Made by a program: the position numbers and the translations under genes
Part shown: piece by piece, positions 26,012-35,483 of the stretch
How positions within the stretch are numbered: position 1 is the stretch's first letter
How the letters are laid out: every line of letters begins with the position of its first letter
Source of the DNA: Gracilibacillus alcaliphilus
Lineage (GTDB): Bacteria; Bacillota; Bacilli; Bacillales; Amphibacillaceae
Direction of reading: 5' to 3'
Length of the DNA: 64,000 nt
Assembly: GCF_016909015.1 (NCBI RefSeq)
Contig: NZ_JAFBFA010000018.1
Span: 1 to 64,000 of the forward strand
Notes under the pieces: model-generated
What the model was told of the DNA's origin: nothing
Seen by the model: the letters and a program-made list of their open reading frames with translations, nothing else
Database searches by the model: none

Positions 26012-28554
26012 GAGTTCCCACCGCCTGTCACATAACCCTTTGCAGCAATCTCTAAACCATCAACTATTACTGGTTCAGCGTTGTAATTAACCATAACTGA
26101 AACACCATTGCCATATTCCGTTTTATAAACGCCGGTTTCTATCATTTGATGATTCACAATAGGCTCGTTTACTACTTGTTTTAATACATCATTAACTTCG
26201 TGATAAATATACGCTGCTTCATCTAACCAGCGCTCATAGTTGACTGCATATAAATGATTAAAGTTGGTATCTTTAACTATTTCATTCGCCTCGTAAATCC
26301 ACTGAAAATGGACATTCGCTCCATATTCTAACGTCTTTAATATGAATTCCTGTTCGTTAAGTATGGTCGAAGTATTGTATGGTTCACCGGAATAAGAAAG
26401 GAATCCGCGAACTGCCATCTGATAGAATGGAATCGATTCATCTTGTAACTTGTAACCGCTATTACTCATTGGTGCGTTTACAATGTCAGTTACATAAGGA
26501 AATGAATAGGCATTCCCTCCATTTACCATAATATTCAAGTTTTCTTGTTGTATTAACTGAAGTGCTTCCATGGAACTTGCTTGCGATTCCGTTCGATCAA
26601 TTTGATTATTTTTCCGGAAATCACTGCTTAACAAATCCGCCATATCCCGTAAAGCAATGCCTGTCGTTTCGTAACTAGTAAACTCGCCTAACATGTCTTT
26701 TATATATGTTTCAACATAACGCGGTGATAAAACATACGCAGGATCGGCTGTTCTATCTTTGGTATTTAAAGCCTTATTAAAAGGGTATACAGCAGCAGGT
26801 ATACTAGTTAGTGTTCTTGACACCTCTTTTTTCACGTTTAAGCCTGCATCATTATGGATATTTAACATGGATATCTCAGGAAAAACCTCTACTCCTTGTT
26901 CTTTGCTAAAAGCCAGAAAATCCTGAAATCCATTTGCACCGCCAATGATCTGATCCACTTTAATATTCTTAGACAGTTTGTGATCAATGCCCTTATTAAA
27001 CCAGCCCGAATAGTTAAGGTGAATATTGTCTATTTCTTTATCCTTCATCTTTCCTATAATTTCCTCAGCTTCTGTAAAAGTCGTTAATGCTTCCAGAGCT
27101 TGATAAGGCACTCCTGCAAAGTGTTTTTGCTTTGTAAAGCTTCCGAATAGCTGTAAAACAAATGGTGAATCCTGATGCTGACTGATTTGATCGTTCAGCG
27201 CATTATTTTCAAGCAGATATTTCTGATAATATCGAGCCATCCCGCTATAATTTGCTTCTTTACCGCTTAGAAAGGCATAACGAACGGTATAATCCGTATT
27301 CATCATTTCTTCTTGAAATCTAGGAATCGTTCTTTCTTGCTGATTTGCCTGTATGGTGACCTCATCTTTATTAACAACCGTAAAAGTAGGATACACATAG
27401 TTATAACTATTTAAGCGCCCGCTAATATCTGCACCGATTGTTGAAACGGATGCACCTTCCTCAATAATTGCTAACATTGCTTCATTTTCTTTGATTACTC
27501 CGAATACAGGAAGCCTGGCCGTCTCTTTCGCACGATTATCCGTATTAGTAACCATCGCTAAATCACTTCCATACATATCCTGTTGATAAGACGGATGTCT
27601 CGTTTTACCGTTATTAAAGAAAATGAGTGCTCCGGAACCATCAGGCACAAAAAGGGAACCCTGCTCTTCCATATCACCTGCCCCAAAGAATTTCATTAAG
27701 GAAATACGATTGACCGGAAAATGTTCCGAAAACTGGATATCTTCCCTTGGAATTCTTACAACTAACGTATCATTGTCCAACGTATATTCTATTGCAGCAA
27801 TAAATATCCTGGAGCCCGCTTCTTCTTGTGTGAAATTCAATTCTTCCATATCTTGTTGCAAATCTTCTTCTGTATATCCCGCCTCATCAAAAGCGTTCAA
27901 AGCACTTTCTAATTGCAGGCCATTAAGAGCACCATCATTTCTTTCGTAAATGCCCGTTTCACTATTTTCTGTGTAAGCAATAATCAAAGCACGCTGTCCC
28001 GTACTGTCTAATTTACCAGATAATTCTTCAAACCTTGCTTGACTTAACATCAAAGGGAGGTCTGCTGCTGATCTTTGCGCTTGGCCAAATTGGTAGATGA
28101 CCCTTATCCCATCTTGAATTGGTTCCACATTATATTGTTCATGAGCAATGCTGTCAGAATACGTATTAATAGAGCTTTCTTGACCAAAGTTATTGAAAAA
28201 TTGGATCTGCAATTGTGAACTCAATAAATCTTTGTTAACTCCAGACGCAATCGTATCCTGATCTCGGCTAGGCGGGTTACTATACCAAATTTCATCACTC
28301 GCTTTATTTAATACGGCTACATTCCCTGTTTGATCATCAATGAATAACTGTAAATGTTCGTTTTCTGTTATTCCTTTAAACCCAGCTAAACGACTATCTT
28401 CAAAAACGGACTGTAAGTGCTCCTTTTGAATAACTTCTATATCAGCAGCATCCGGACTCTGTCCTTCATTCGTTACCGCTGATTCAGAACAACCTGCCAA
28501 TATCACAGCGACAAGAAAGAATGTAAATAGGCGAATTATCTCGGCTTTTGTCAT
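26008..28554 (-). CDS. DUF5696-type surface lipoprotein
   Basis: 848 residues with a lipobox (VILAGC, Cys22), hence anchored outside the membrane. N-terminal half is beta-rich (IDDQTGNVAVLNKASDEIWYSNPP). From about 480 an alternating pattern resembles a (beta/alpha)8 barrel: IHLNYSGWFNKG, VEVFPEISMLNIHND, TTGIALRDMADLLS, LNIMVNGGNAYSFPYV. Acidic residues at strand ends could be catalytic (inference). Coupled by overlap to the permease at 25097 and 18 bases after the Yip1-like gene. The family has no established function; a glycosidase or oligomer-presenting role would suit the locus. Confidence 0.8.
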   Translation of the reverse strand: MTKAEIIRLFTFFLVAVILAGCSESAVTNEGQSPDAADIEVIQKEHLQSVFEDSRLAGFKGITENEHLQLFIDDQTGNVAVLNKASDEIWYSNPPSRDQDTIASGVNKDLLSSQLQIQFFNNFGQESSINTYSDSIAHEQYNVEPIQDGIRVIYQFGQAQRSAADLPLMLSQARFEELSGKLDSTGQRALIIAYTENSETGIYERNDGALNGLQLESALNAFDEAGYTEEDLQQDMEELNFTQEEAGSRIFIAAIEYTLDNDTLVVRIPREDIQFSEHFPVNRISLMKFFGAGDMEEQGSLFVPDGSGALIFFNNGKTRHPSYQQDMYGSDLAMVTNTDNRAKETARLPVFGVIKENEAMLAIIEEGASVSTIGADISGRLNSYNYVYPTFTVVNKDEVTIQANQQERTIPRFQEEMMNTDYTVRYAFLSGKEANYSGMARYYQKYLLENNALNDQISQHQDSPFVLQLFGSFTKQKHFAGVPYQALEALTTFTEAEEIIGKMKDKEIDNIHLNYSGWFNKGIDHKLSKNIKVDQIIGGANGFQDFLAFSKEQGVEVFPEISMLNIHNDAGLNVKKEVSRTLTSIPAAVYPFNKALNTKDRTADPAYVLSPRYVETYIKDMLGEFTSYETTGIALRDMADLLSSDFRKNNQIDRTESQASSMEALQLIQQENLNIMVNGGNAYSFPYVTDIVNAPMSNSGYKLQDESIPFYQMAVRGFLSYSGEPYNTSTILNEQEFILKTLEYGANVHFQWIYEANEIVKDTNFNHLYAVNYERWLDEAAYIYHEVNDVLKQVVNEPIVNHQMIETGVYKTEYGNGVSVMVNYNAEPVIVDGLEIAAKGYVTGGGNS

Positions 28555-28572
28555 TCTACTACACTCCTTCCC

Positions 28573-29199
28573 TTAGTATCTAAAAACTATTTCCTGATAA
28601 ATGACTGTCAAGAACGCGATAATTTGCTGTATCAAACTAAAAAATAAGAGACATAAAAACGCGATGAAACCCATAGCGACTAAAGTTAACAGGATTGTTA
28701 ACACGGTTTTCGATGGGGTAAACTGCTGTACCGTCATATTTCCAATAAACAACAGGAAGATAAACCAAATTACTGCTAAACTTTGTGATAAATAATAAAA
28801 TGTAGCTTCTTGCAAGGAAATAAAATTACTAAGAAACACCCACGGGAGATTAATCAGTATTAATGGAGTGAGTGCATAACAAGTGGCAATAAATATTTCT
28901 GCAAACTTCCCTTCACCATCTAATAATGTGGTTAAGGACCAATTGGCTACACACCAAAACATAACAGGCACGATAACAGTGACCACTTCCATTAAACTAT
29001 TCATCTCTTCTGGATTATATAAATTAACAACAAAGCCGCTGTATTGACTGCTTAAGGTATTTGTCATAATAAGCAAAAATAATATAATAAAAGAAATGAT
29101 CAGATTGATCCGTTTACTATGCTCATACTTCAGTTCCCAAAAACCATTAAACGGGTGAACCGTTACATAAAAAGGGTATTTAATTATCTCACTGTTCAA
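28573..29199 (-). CDS. Yip1-like multipass membrane protein
   Basis: 208 residues with five hydrophobic segments (about 30-52, 75-95, 105-128, 135-155, 165-195). N-terminal KYPFYVTVHPFNGFWELKYE is the opening typical of bacterial Yip1-domain proteins. Overlaps the NHL/TPR gene by 4 bases. No catalytic motif. A structural partner for the transporter or for the NHL protein is suggested only by gene order. Confidence 0.8.
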   Translation of the reverse strand: MNSEIIKYPFYVTVHPFNGFWELKYEHSKRINLIISFIILFLLIMTNTLSSQYSGFVVNLYNPEEMNSLMEVVTVIVPVMFWCVANWSLTTLLDGEGKFAEIFIATCYALTPLILINLPWVFLSNFISLQEATFYYLSQSLAVIWFIFLLFIGNMTVQQFTPSKTVLTILLTLVAMGFIAFLCLLFFSLIQQIIAFLTVIYQEIVFRY

Positions 29200-30659
29200 A
29201 TGGTAACACCCCTTTTTCGTTTAGATTTTCTTCTGTAATAGATCAAAACCAGCACACCTGCTGTAACTGCTATCAAGCCTGTCATGATAAGTGAGAAATT
29301 ATCACGTAATGCGTGGTTGCGATAAAGCAAGTAGGCTTTGGAATAATTAGATTGATCCAGACTTCTTTCAAAATAGTGCAGGGCATTTTTATATTCATCT
29401 TGCCGCAATAACGCCTTACCTATTCCCGTATAAGCAAACTCCAGATTGGCATTCATATCAACTGCTTCTTGAAAAAGTTGATGCGCTTGTTCTTCATCAC
29501 CTGTTTCATAACTGCGAACTGCTTCATTTAAAGTTTGACCATATTCTGTTGCTGTAAATACAGTAAATTCAGCCAATTCGCGGTCTAGTACAATAAATTC
29601 GTCGCCACTTCTATCAATAGCCACAGGTGTATGAAACTCCCCGATCTTATTTCCCAGTCCTCCGAAGATATACATCAGATGACCATCCCCGTTATAGGTA
29701 AAAATTCGGCCGCGTTTAGAATCAAGGACAGAGTAAATTTCGTTATCCGCTACACTGATATCTATCAATTGAGAGGCGCCTCCACTTCTGGTATACAGAA
29801 CATCGCCAATCGGACTGAAATAACCTTCCCTTCTTAGAATATCGTCTCCTCTTGCATTCAATTTTTTGATAACTGCTTCCGAACTATCCATGTTAGTAGC
29901 AAATATAAAACCTTGTTCATCAATGTCTAAACTGGTTAATTCTGTCGGAGTATACATGACCATTTGACTTCTTTGCTCGCGTGTAGCAAAGCGCTTCCAT
30001 AAATATTCAACGGGATCCACCTTTACACGATTTGCCCCAATAAATGTTGTAAAATCTCCTTCTACATTAAATTCCATAAATCCATCAAATACACCCTCTG
30101 CCATCACAAAGACGCGATCAGCAAAATCCGTAACGACTTTAACAGGGATAAAAGTAAAGTTATCATCTATCAATTCTGACTCTGGTTCATCAATTATTTT
30201 CACTAGCTCTAATTGATTATCTAAATGAACCACTCGCCGATTACCTGTATCTGCAATGAAAATATCTTGCTCGTCATTGACAAAAATACCTTGCGGGTTA
30301 ACAAACTGACTTAATTGGCCATCCAATCGAAATGAATCAAATTCGCGTATTATTTGCATATTTTCATCCAAATGAACGACACGATTATTACCTGAATCCA
30401 AAATATAAACGTCCAAATCCTTTGTTACATGTAAATCATTCGGTTCTTTGAATGCACCGATCCCTAAGCTTTCCCCATCCACTAACCTTGTTGGATGATA
30501 AGCAGCCGGTGCAGGAACAGACTCTTCCCAAAATGAATAATTATAGGAGGGTGCTCCATCGCTCTTCGCATGTACCAAACCAGCTTCCGCAGTTATCATT
30601 ATTACTGCGGCCAGTACACCGGCAAAAAGCGAAGTGGCTATTCTACAGATCGTAATCAC
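29196..30659 (-). CDS. NHL-repeat/TPR protein with signal peptide and C-terminal membrane anchor
   Basis: 487 residues. A signal peptide (to about 31) is followed by NHL-type beta-propeller repeats (about 65-365; PNDLHVTKDLDVYILDSGNN and PQGIFVNDEQDIFIADTGN are clear), TPR-like helices (about 375-435; NLEFAYTGIGKALLRQDEYK), a transmembrane helix (about 455-475) and a basic tail. It would display the propeller on the outer face. Coupled to the Yip1-like gene. Propellers of this type bind proteins or glycans; the partner is unknown. Confidence 0.88.
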   Translation of the reverse strand: MITICRIATSLFAGVLAAVIMITAEAGLVHAKSDGAPSYNYSFWEESVPAPAAYHPTRLVDGESLGIGAFKEPNDLHVTKDLDVYILDSGNNRVVHLDENMQIIREFDSFRLDGQLSQFVNPQGIFVNDEQDIFIADTGNRRVVHLDNQLELVKIIDEPESELIDDNFTFIPVKVVTDFADRVFVMAEGVFDGFMEFNVEGDFTTFIGANRVKVDPVEYLWKRFATREQRSQMVMYTPTELTSLDIDEQGFIFATNMDSSEAVIKKLNARGDDILRREGYFSPIGDVLYTRSGGASQLIDISVADNEIYSVLDSKRGRIFTYNGDGHLMYIFGGLGNKIGEFHTPVAIDRSGDEFIVLDRELAEFTVFTATEYGQTLNEAVRSYETGDEEQAHQLFQEAVDMNANLEFAYTGIGKALLRQDEYKNALHYFERSLDQSNYSKAYLLYRNHALRDNFSLIMTGLIAVTAGVLVLIYYRRKSKRKRGVTI

Positions 30660-30678
30660 AACTTATTTAGCCTCCTTT

Positions 30679-31551
30679 CTAATCCTTCATACCAGAAGTT
30701 GACATCGTTTGAATCACTTTACTTTGGGAGATAACAAATAATGTAATCGGAACAATCATTAGAATTAATGCTACAGCTGCACCAACTCCTGCTCGGGCAA
30801 TTCCTCCTAATGTAATCTGTTCTAAGGCATAGTTTAGTGTTTTTAACTCTTCACTGTATACAAAGTCTCCGCCATTTGTTCCCCAAAGTACTGGGAATTG
30901 CAGGATTAATAGCGTTAACCAAGCTGGTTTTACATTAGGCATCACGATCGTCCAAAAGATTCTGTATTCACTAGCCCCATCGATTTTAGCGGCTTCCAGC
31001 ATCGCATCCGGCAGTTGTTCCATAAATTGTTTCATTAAGAATAAACCCAAGGGAAAAGCCATTGCTGGAATAATTAATGACGCATGTGTATCAATCCATC
31101 CTAATTGCGACATCACGATGTAGTTAGGAATGGCTGTTACATGCGGAGAAAACATCAACGATAACACAACAATAGAAAAAATCACCCTTGAACCTGGAAA
31201 TTTATACTTTGCTAATGGATAAGCAGCCATGGAGGCAAATATAATATGTCCCACTGTACCAAATACTGTGATAATAATCGTATTAGCAAAATATCTCGAT
31301 AACGGAACCCAAGAATCACCCATTACAGCCACTAAATCAAAGAAATTCTCCAAGGTTGGATTTCTAACAAAAAAACGCGGCGGGAAAATAAACAACTCAT
31401 CTAACGGTTTAAAAGCATTGTTTATTGCATAAACCAGTGGTATCGCCATAAACATTCCAAATAGCATTAGAAAAGCAAACAGCATGATGGTCACCGGAAT
31501 GGAACGATTTAACCTTTTTTTAATGATTCTTCTGTGTTGAAAAAGTGCCAT
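30679..31551 (-). CDS. Carbohydrate ABC permease, MalG type
   Basis: 290 residues, six helices, EAA loop EAAKIDGASEYRIFWTIVMP, C-terminal STSGMKD. Its start shares a base with the stop of the preceding permease (31551), so translation is coupled. Second permease pair of the xylan locus, served presumably by the binding proteins at 32528 and 35484. Confidence 0.95.
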   Translation of the reverse strand: MALFQHRRIIKKRLNRSIPVTIMLFAFLMLFGMFMAIPLVYAINNAFKPLDELFIFPPRFFVRNPTLENFFDLVAVMGDSWVPLSRYFANTIIITVFGTVGHIIFASMAAYPLAKYKFPGSRVIFSIVVLSLMFSPHVTAIPNYIVMSQLGWIDTHASLIIPAMAFPLGLFLMKQFMEQLPDAMLEAAKIDGASEYRIFWTIVMPNVKPAWLTLLILQFPVLWGTNGGDFVYSEELKTLNYALEQITLGGIARAGVGAAVALILMIVPITLFVISQSKVIQTMSTSGMKD

Positions 31552-32507
31552 TAAGTTCCCACCCCTCTAATTAACTTCTGCACTAACAGGTTCGTACTGA
31601 CCATTAAGATAAATAAGATAGTAGCAATCGCTGAGGCGTACCCCATTTCAAAGCGGATCGTTCCATAATCAATTAAATGTGTAACAACGGTATGGGCTGC
31701 ATAATTGACACTAGGGAATCCAGCTAAGGCCATGGAAATATCAGCCACTGCAAAAGCCATCGTTATTTGCAGTACAGCGCCAAACAATAACTGTGGTTTC
31801 ATCGATGGCAGCGTAATAAACCATAATTCTTGCCAGCGGTTTTTTATTCCGTCCATGGCACCTGCCTCAATAAGTGAACGGTCAATTGTCTGTAAACCTG
31901 CAATAAATGCTAAGAAACTTGTTCCTAAACTTAACCACAATTGGACTAAGATAACGACCCATAATACATATTGTTCATCCCGCAGCCATTGTATAGGTTC
32001 TAGCAGAAAACCCGTCTGCATAAGAAAACCATTTAAGTACCCATAGGTGTCACCTGAGAAGATGATCAGCCAAATAAAGAACACATTTCCCGAAATGGAC
32101 GGGGCATAGAATATAACTGTCATAAACGCCCGTACTTTCGGAGTTAATTCATTAATGATCCATGCAAAAATAAAACAGGCAATATAACTGACTGGACCAG
32201 TTATCGCAGCAAAAAGTAATGTGTTTTTCAGAGAAATCATAAAAATATCATCACTTAGAAATAGCCTTGCATAGTTTTCCCAGCCAACAAACTTCGGCAG
32301 TTCCAGCATATTAAAAGAAAAAAAACTAAGAAAAAAAGATACGACAACGGGCACAACAGTGAACATCGTGAAAATAATCATATACGGTGCCATCAAAATA
32401 TAATAATGCTTGCCCTTCTTTAACTCTCTTGTTAATGTGGATAGCTTTGATTCTTTTTTTGAAAGAGCGGCTTTCTTCACGGGCTGTTCTGCTTCCTGTA
32501 CGTCCAT
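31551..32507 (-). CDS. Carbohydrate ABC permease, MalF type
   Basis: 318 residues. A hydrophilic, Lys/Glu-rich cytoplasmic N-terminus of about 35 residues precedes six helices. EAA loop EAGAMDGIKNRWQELWFITLP is one residue longer than usual and departs from the GA consensus. Partner of the permease at 30679; 20 bases downstream of the fusion binding-protein gene. Confidence 0.93.
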   Translation of the reverse strand: MDVQEAEQPVKKAALSKKESKLSTLTRELKKGKHYYILMAPYMIIFTMFTVVPVVVSFFLSFFSFNMLELPKFVGWENYARLFLSDDIFMISLKNTLLFAAITGPVSYIACFIFAWIINELTPKVRAFMTVIFYAPSISGNVFFIWLIIFSGDTYGYLNGFLMQTGFLLEPIQWLRDEQYVLWVVILVQLWLSLGTSFLAFIAGLQTIDRSLIEAGAMDGIKNRWQELWFITLPSMKPQLLFGAVLQITMAFAVADISMALAGFPSVNYAAHTVVTHLIDYGTIRFEMGYASAIATILFILMVSTNLLVQKLIRGVGT

Positions 32508-32527
32508 CTTCCCCCTCCTCTCTTAGA

Positions 32528-35431
32528 TTAATAGGGTAAATCAAACTCCCTTCGTTTCACTTCTATTTCATCATTAATATAGCGAATGTAATCTGACAAT
32601 GCTTCACGGGGATTCTCATTAGCGTTAACTACTCTTCTAAAGGCATTATCTAAATGTCTTCCTGTGAAATATCCGCCCGGTATTTGCGGAATGCCTTGTA
32701 CCCATTCCCATTGCGTATCTAACTTTTGATAATCCGCTACAGGCCATGGCAGCTCCTCTAATGCTTCCATATTCGCTGTTGGATAACGAGCTGCTTCACC
32801 TAGTAAGCTTTCCATCTCTCGTCCAAACAAGATTTGGGTCTCCGTTTCTGTCCACCATTTCAGAAATTCCCACGCATCGTCTTTATTATTAGAATTTTCA
32901 AGCAGCATCGCAGCAGTAGTGAAGCTCGATACATCATGCTTTATAGTACCGTCTGGCATTTCCGTACCTGGTACAACAGTAAATTCCCAAAGCCCTCTGA
33001 TCTCAGGCGCTAAAACCGACAGCATATTATACGTAGCATAATCCGCAATTCCAATCGGCATTTCCCCTACTCTAAAACGATTAGGGAAGTCCGCCATTAA
33101 GGGGAACTTATAGTTGGTGTAAAACTGCGTCCATTGATTAAAAGCATCAATCGAAATCTCTGAATCTAATGCACTGGCTTTATCATTATCACGATAAAAT
33201 TCTCCCTCATTTTGATAAAGCAGCATCGCAAAGGCTGCATTGGGAACTAACACAGGGTCCCCTTCTGCCATCGGATCATCGATCGGCAAAAAAAACTCCA
33301 AATTATTCCGCTGCAAAACGGAAATCATACTATACACATCCTCCCAAGTCTCTGGGGGTGTTAGATTTAATTCTTCCAAAATATCTTTCCGGTAAAACAT
33401 AACAGGAAACATTTGCGTTTCAGGCAAAGCATAGACACCGCCATCATATTGATAAGGCACAATCGCACTTTCTCTGAAGCGTTCTGCTACCTCTTCATAA
33501 TCATCAAAAACCGTTAAATCGGCTGACGCACTCCTCATGGCATAATTAACAGGGACATCTTCACCAATCTGCAAGGCAACATCTGGACCTTCGTTCGATA
33601 ATGTAGCGGGTAACAATATATTAGGAGGTACAAGCCGCAAATTGACACCAATATTTGTCTCTTGGGTAAAGGTATCTTCAATCAATCTTTTTAAAATTTG
33701 AGCTTGATCACGCCCTGTTGTTATCCAAACAGTCACAGCGCCCTCATCCTCGGTATTTCCAATACTGTCATAATCCTCTGTATAAGAAGCAAAGAAAGCT
33801 CCTGCTTCATGCTTTGCCCTTTCAAACAGTGTTGCTTCTGCTCTTGGTAATTCTTGATCAGGTGAAGAAACAATTAAATAATCAAGTGTTAATGGCTGTT
33901 CACGCACGGTTTGAATCCATGTACCTAATCCGCCAACATTCATTTTAAAATTGTCCAATCTTCGAGCAATCGTATGAGGAGCCTCAATCATCAGCTCCAA
34001 TTGCTGCACAGTAGAATGAAGTACAGCTACTTTATCACTTTTTTCCCCAGTTGATTCCTCCAGATATTCCGCCACATCTCTGATTGTTTCCGCTTGTTCG
34101 GTAAAGACTTCTATTAAATCGGGAATACGGCGTTCCAATTGATAGTCTCGCAGCGGGTCAGGTGTATTCGAGGTGATCATTAAAATTTTTCGATACATTT
34201 CATTTAATTCAAGCACACTTGATTCGATCGTTCTTAACAGCGGGGCAGCATCTCCCAGTGAGACGCTTAAACGAATCGTATTGGTCCCTTCTTTTAAATG
34301 GAAGAGATATGGTTCTTCTTCACCTAAAGTATCTATTTGCCAATCTAAATTATAATTAAAACGAAGATTATTCATTTCCTGAAATGGCTGCTCGCCATTA
34401 ATCGTTAAACTTCGTGTCGAATATATACCTCGCAGCTGATCTTGCTTTCGTTTTAGCGAAATTTGGTACAAACCTTCTTCCTCCACTTCAAAATCCCATT
34501 CCAGCCATTGCCCTGGCTGTTTCCAATTTACCCCTCCTATCGTATTTACTCTTAATTTAGACACATGATAGGGTTGTAAGGTTGGACTTGAGCGGTCAGT
34601 TAACGGGAATAAAGTAGGAGAGGATTTTCGATCGGCATGCTCTCCTTGAATGGTTATATATTGTCCACTCGTTGGCTGAAGGTTGTTTTCTTCATATGTT
34701 TCTTTCATTTCCTGATAACTAGACACCCCAGCTTGCTGATGCAGCTCAATATAATCAATCATCATCGGCTCGCGTTTAGAAGTAAACGTTATTTGTTGGG
34801 TTCCTTCCTCAAAGTGAAAAAAATAAGGTTCATTATAATAACCTTCACCATCTCTGACGGTTGTTTCCACCCACATTGGACTTTCCACTTGACGGGGTCT
34901 TAATTCATTATCACGGTCATCTCTTTGGATCTCGTCATTTTCATTATCCCAAACACGATCAAACAAGATAAATTCCGCCCCATCGAATGGAATGTCATCA
35001 TTAATTCTCAGCTCTCTTTCAATTGCTGAACTTTTACCTTCCATTGGAAAATAATGCACCTTGATATTGTATAAACCGGGCTGCTCCACTTTAACCTCCC
35101 AACTTACAGATCCTTCTTCAGGTGTATACAAAGATTTTCCCTCTAGTCCGTTAAATTGCTCTACCACTTCAAAGCCATCACCTTTTACTTCCAAAAAATC
35201 TTCTGCTTGAATTCGAATCACCTCATCTGGCTTTGCAGCATGAGAGAAACTATTCAAATAATGTTCATATCCTTCTTCTGTCTCTTCGTTTGTCACAGCT
35301 TCAAACTCAGCCATTGTTGGATAAACTGATTGATGGTCAGTGGCAGCCGGATAGAATAGATAGATGATGGAAGAAAAAAGTATCGTCAACATAAGAATGA
35401 AACGTACATACTTCTTTTTCAAGATGGACAC
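32528..35431 (-). CDS. Fusion of sandwich domains and an ABC solute-binding domain
   Basis: 967 residues, an unusual size. A membrane-spanning N-terminus (about 9-30, no lipobox) is followed by two similar beta-sandwich modules: about 70-245 (IRIQAEDFLEVKGDGFEVV) and 255-410 (YITIQGEHADRKSS), each with a KVHYFP- or SLKRKQ-type strand reminiscent of CBM6/CBM35 folds. A helical linker (about 420-540) leads to a full solute-binding domain (about 565-967; VTVWITTGRDQAQILKRLIE). It would present captured polysaccharide directly to the permease pair. Lectin-like function of the modules is inferred. Confidence 0.85.
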   Translation of the reverse strand: MSILKKKYVRFILMLTILFSSIIYLFYPAATDHQSVYPTMAEFEAVTNEETEEGYEHYLNSFSHAAKPDEVIRIQAEDFLEVKGDGFEVVEQFNGLEGKSLYTPEEGSVSWEVKVEQPGLYNIKVHYFPMEGKSSAIERELRINDDIPFDGAEFILFDRVWDNENDEIQRDDRDNELRPRQVESPMWVETTVRDGEGYYNEPYFFHFEEGTQQITFTSKREPMMIDYIELHQQAGVSSYQEMKETYEENNLQPTSGQYITIQGEHADRKSSPTLFPLTDRSSPTLQPYHVSKLRVNTIGGVNWKQPGQWLEWDFEVEEEGLYQISLKRKQDQLRGIYSTRSLTINGEQPFQEMNNLRFNYNLDWQIDTLGEEEPYLFHLKEGTNTIRLSVSLGDAAPLLRTIESSVLELNEMYRKILMITSNTPDPLRDYQLERRIPDLIEVFTEQAETIRDVAEYLEESTGEKSDKVAVLHSTVQQLELMIEAPHTIARRLDNFKMNVGGLGTWIQTVREQPLTLDYLIVSSPDQELPRAEATLFERAKHEAGAFFASYTEDYDSIGNTEDEGAVTVWITTGRDQAQILKRLIEDTFTQETNIGVNLRLVPPNILLPATLSNEGPDVALQIGEDVPVNYAMRSASADLTVFDDYEEVAERFRESAIVPYQYDGGVYALPETQMFPVMFYRKDILEELNLTPPETWEDVYSMISVLQRNNLEFFLPIDDPMAEGDPVLVPNAAFAMLLYQNEGEFYRDNDKASALDSEISIDAFNQWTQFYTNYKFPLMADFPNRFRVGEMPIGIADYATYNMLSVLAPEIRGLWEFTVVPGTEMPDGTIKHDVSSFTTAAMLLENSNNKDDAWEFLKWWTETETQILFGREMESLLGEAARYPTANMEALEELPWPVADYQKLDTQWEWVQGIPQIPGGYFTGRHLDNAFRRVVNANENPREALSDYIRYINDEIEVKRREFDLPY

Positions 35432-35483
35432 ATTTTCCCCTCCTTCAGCTCAAATTAAATAATGAATCTGTTAGTACGTCAGA

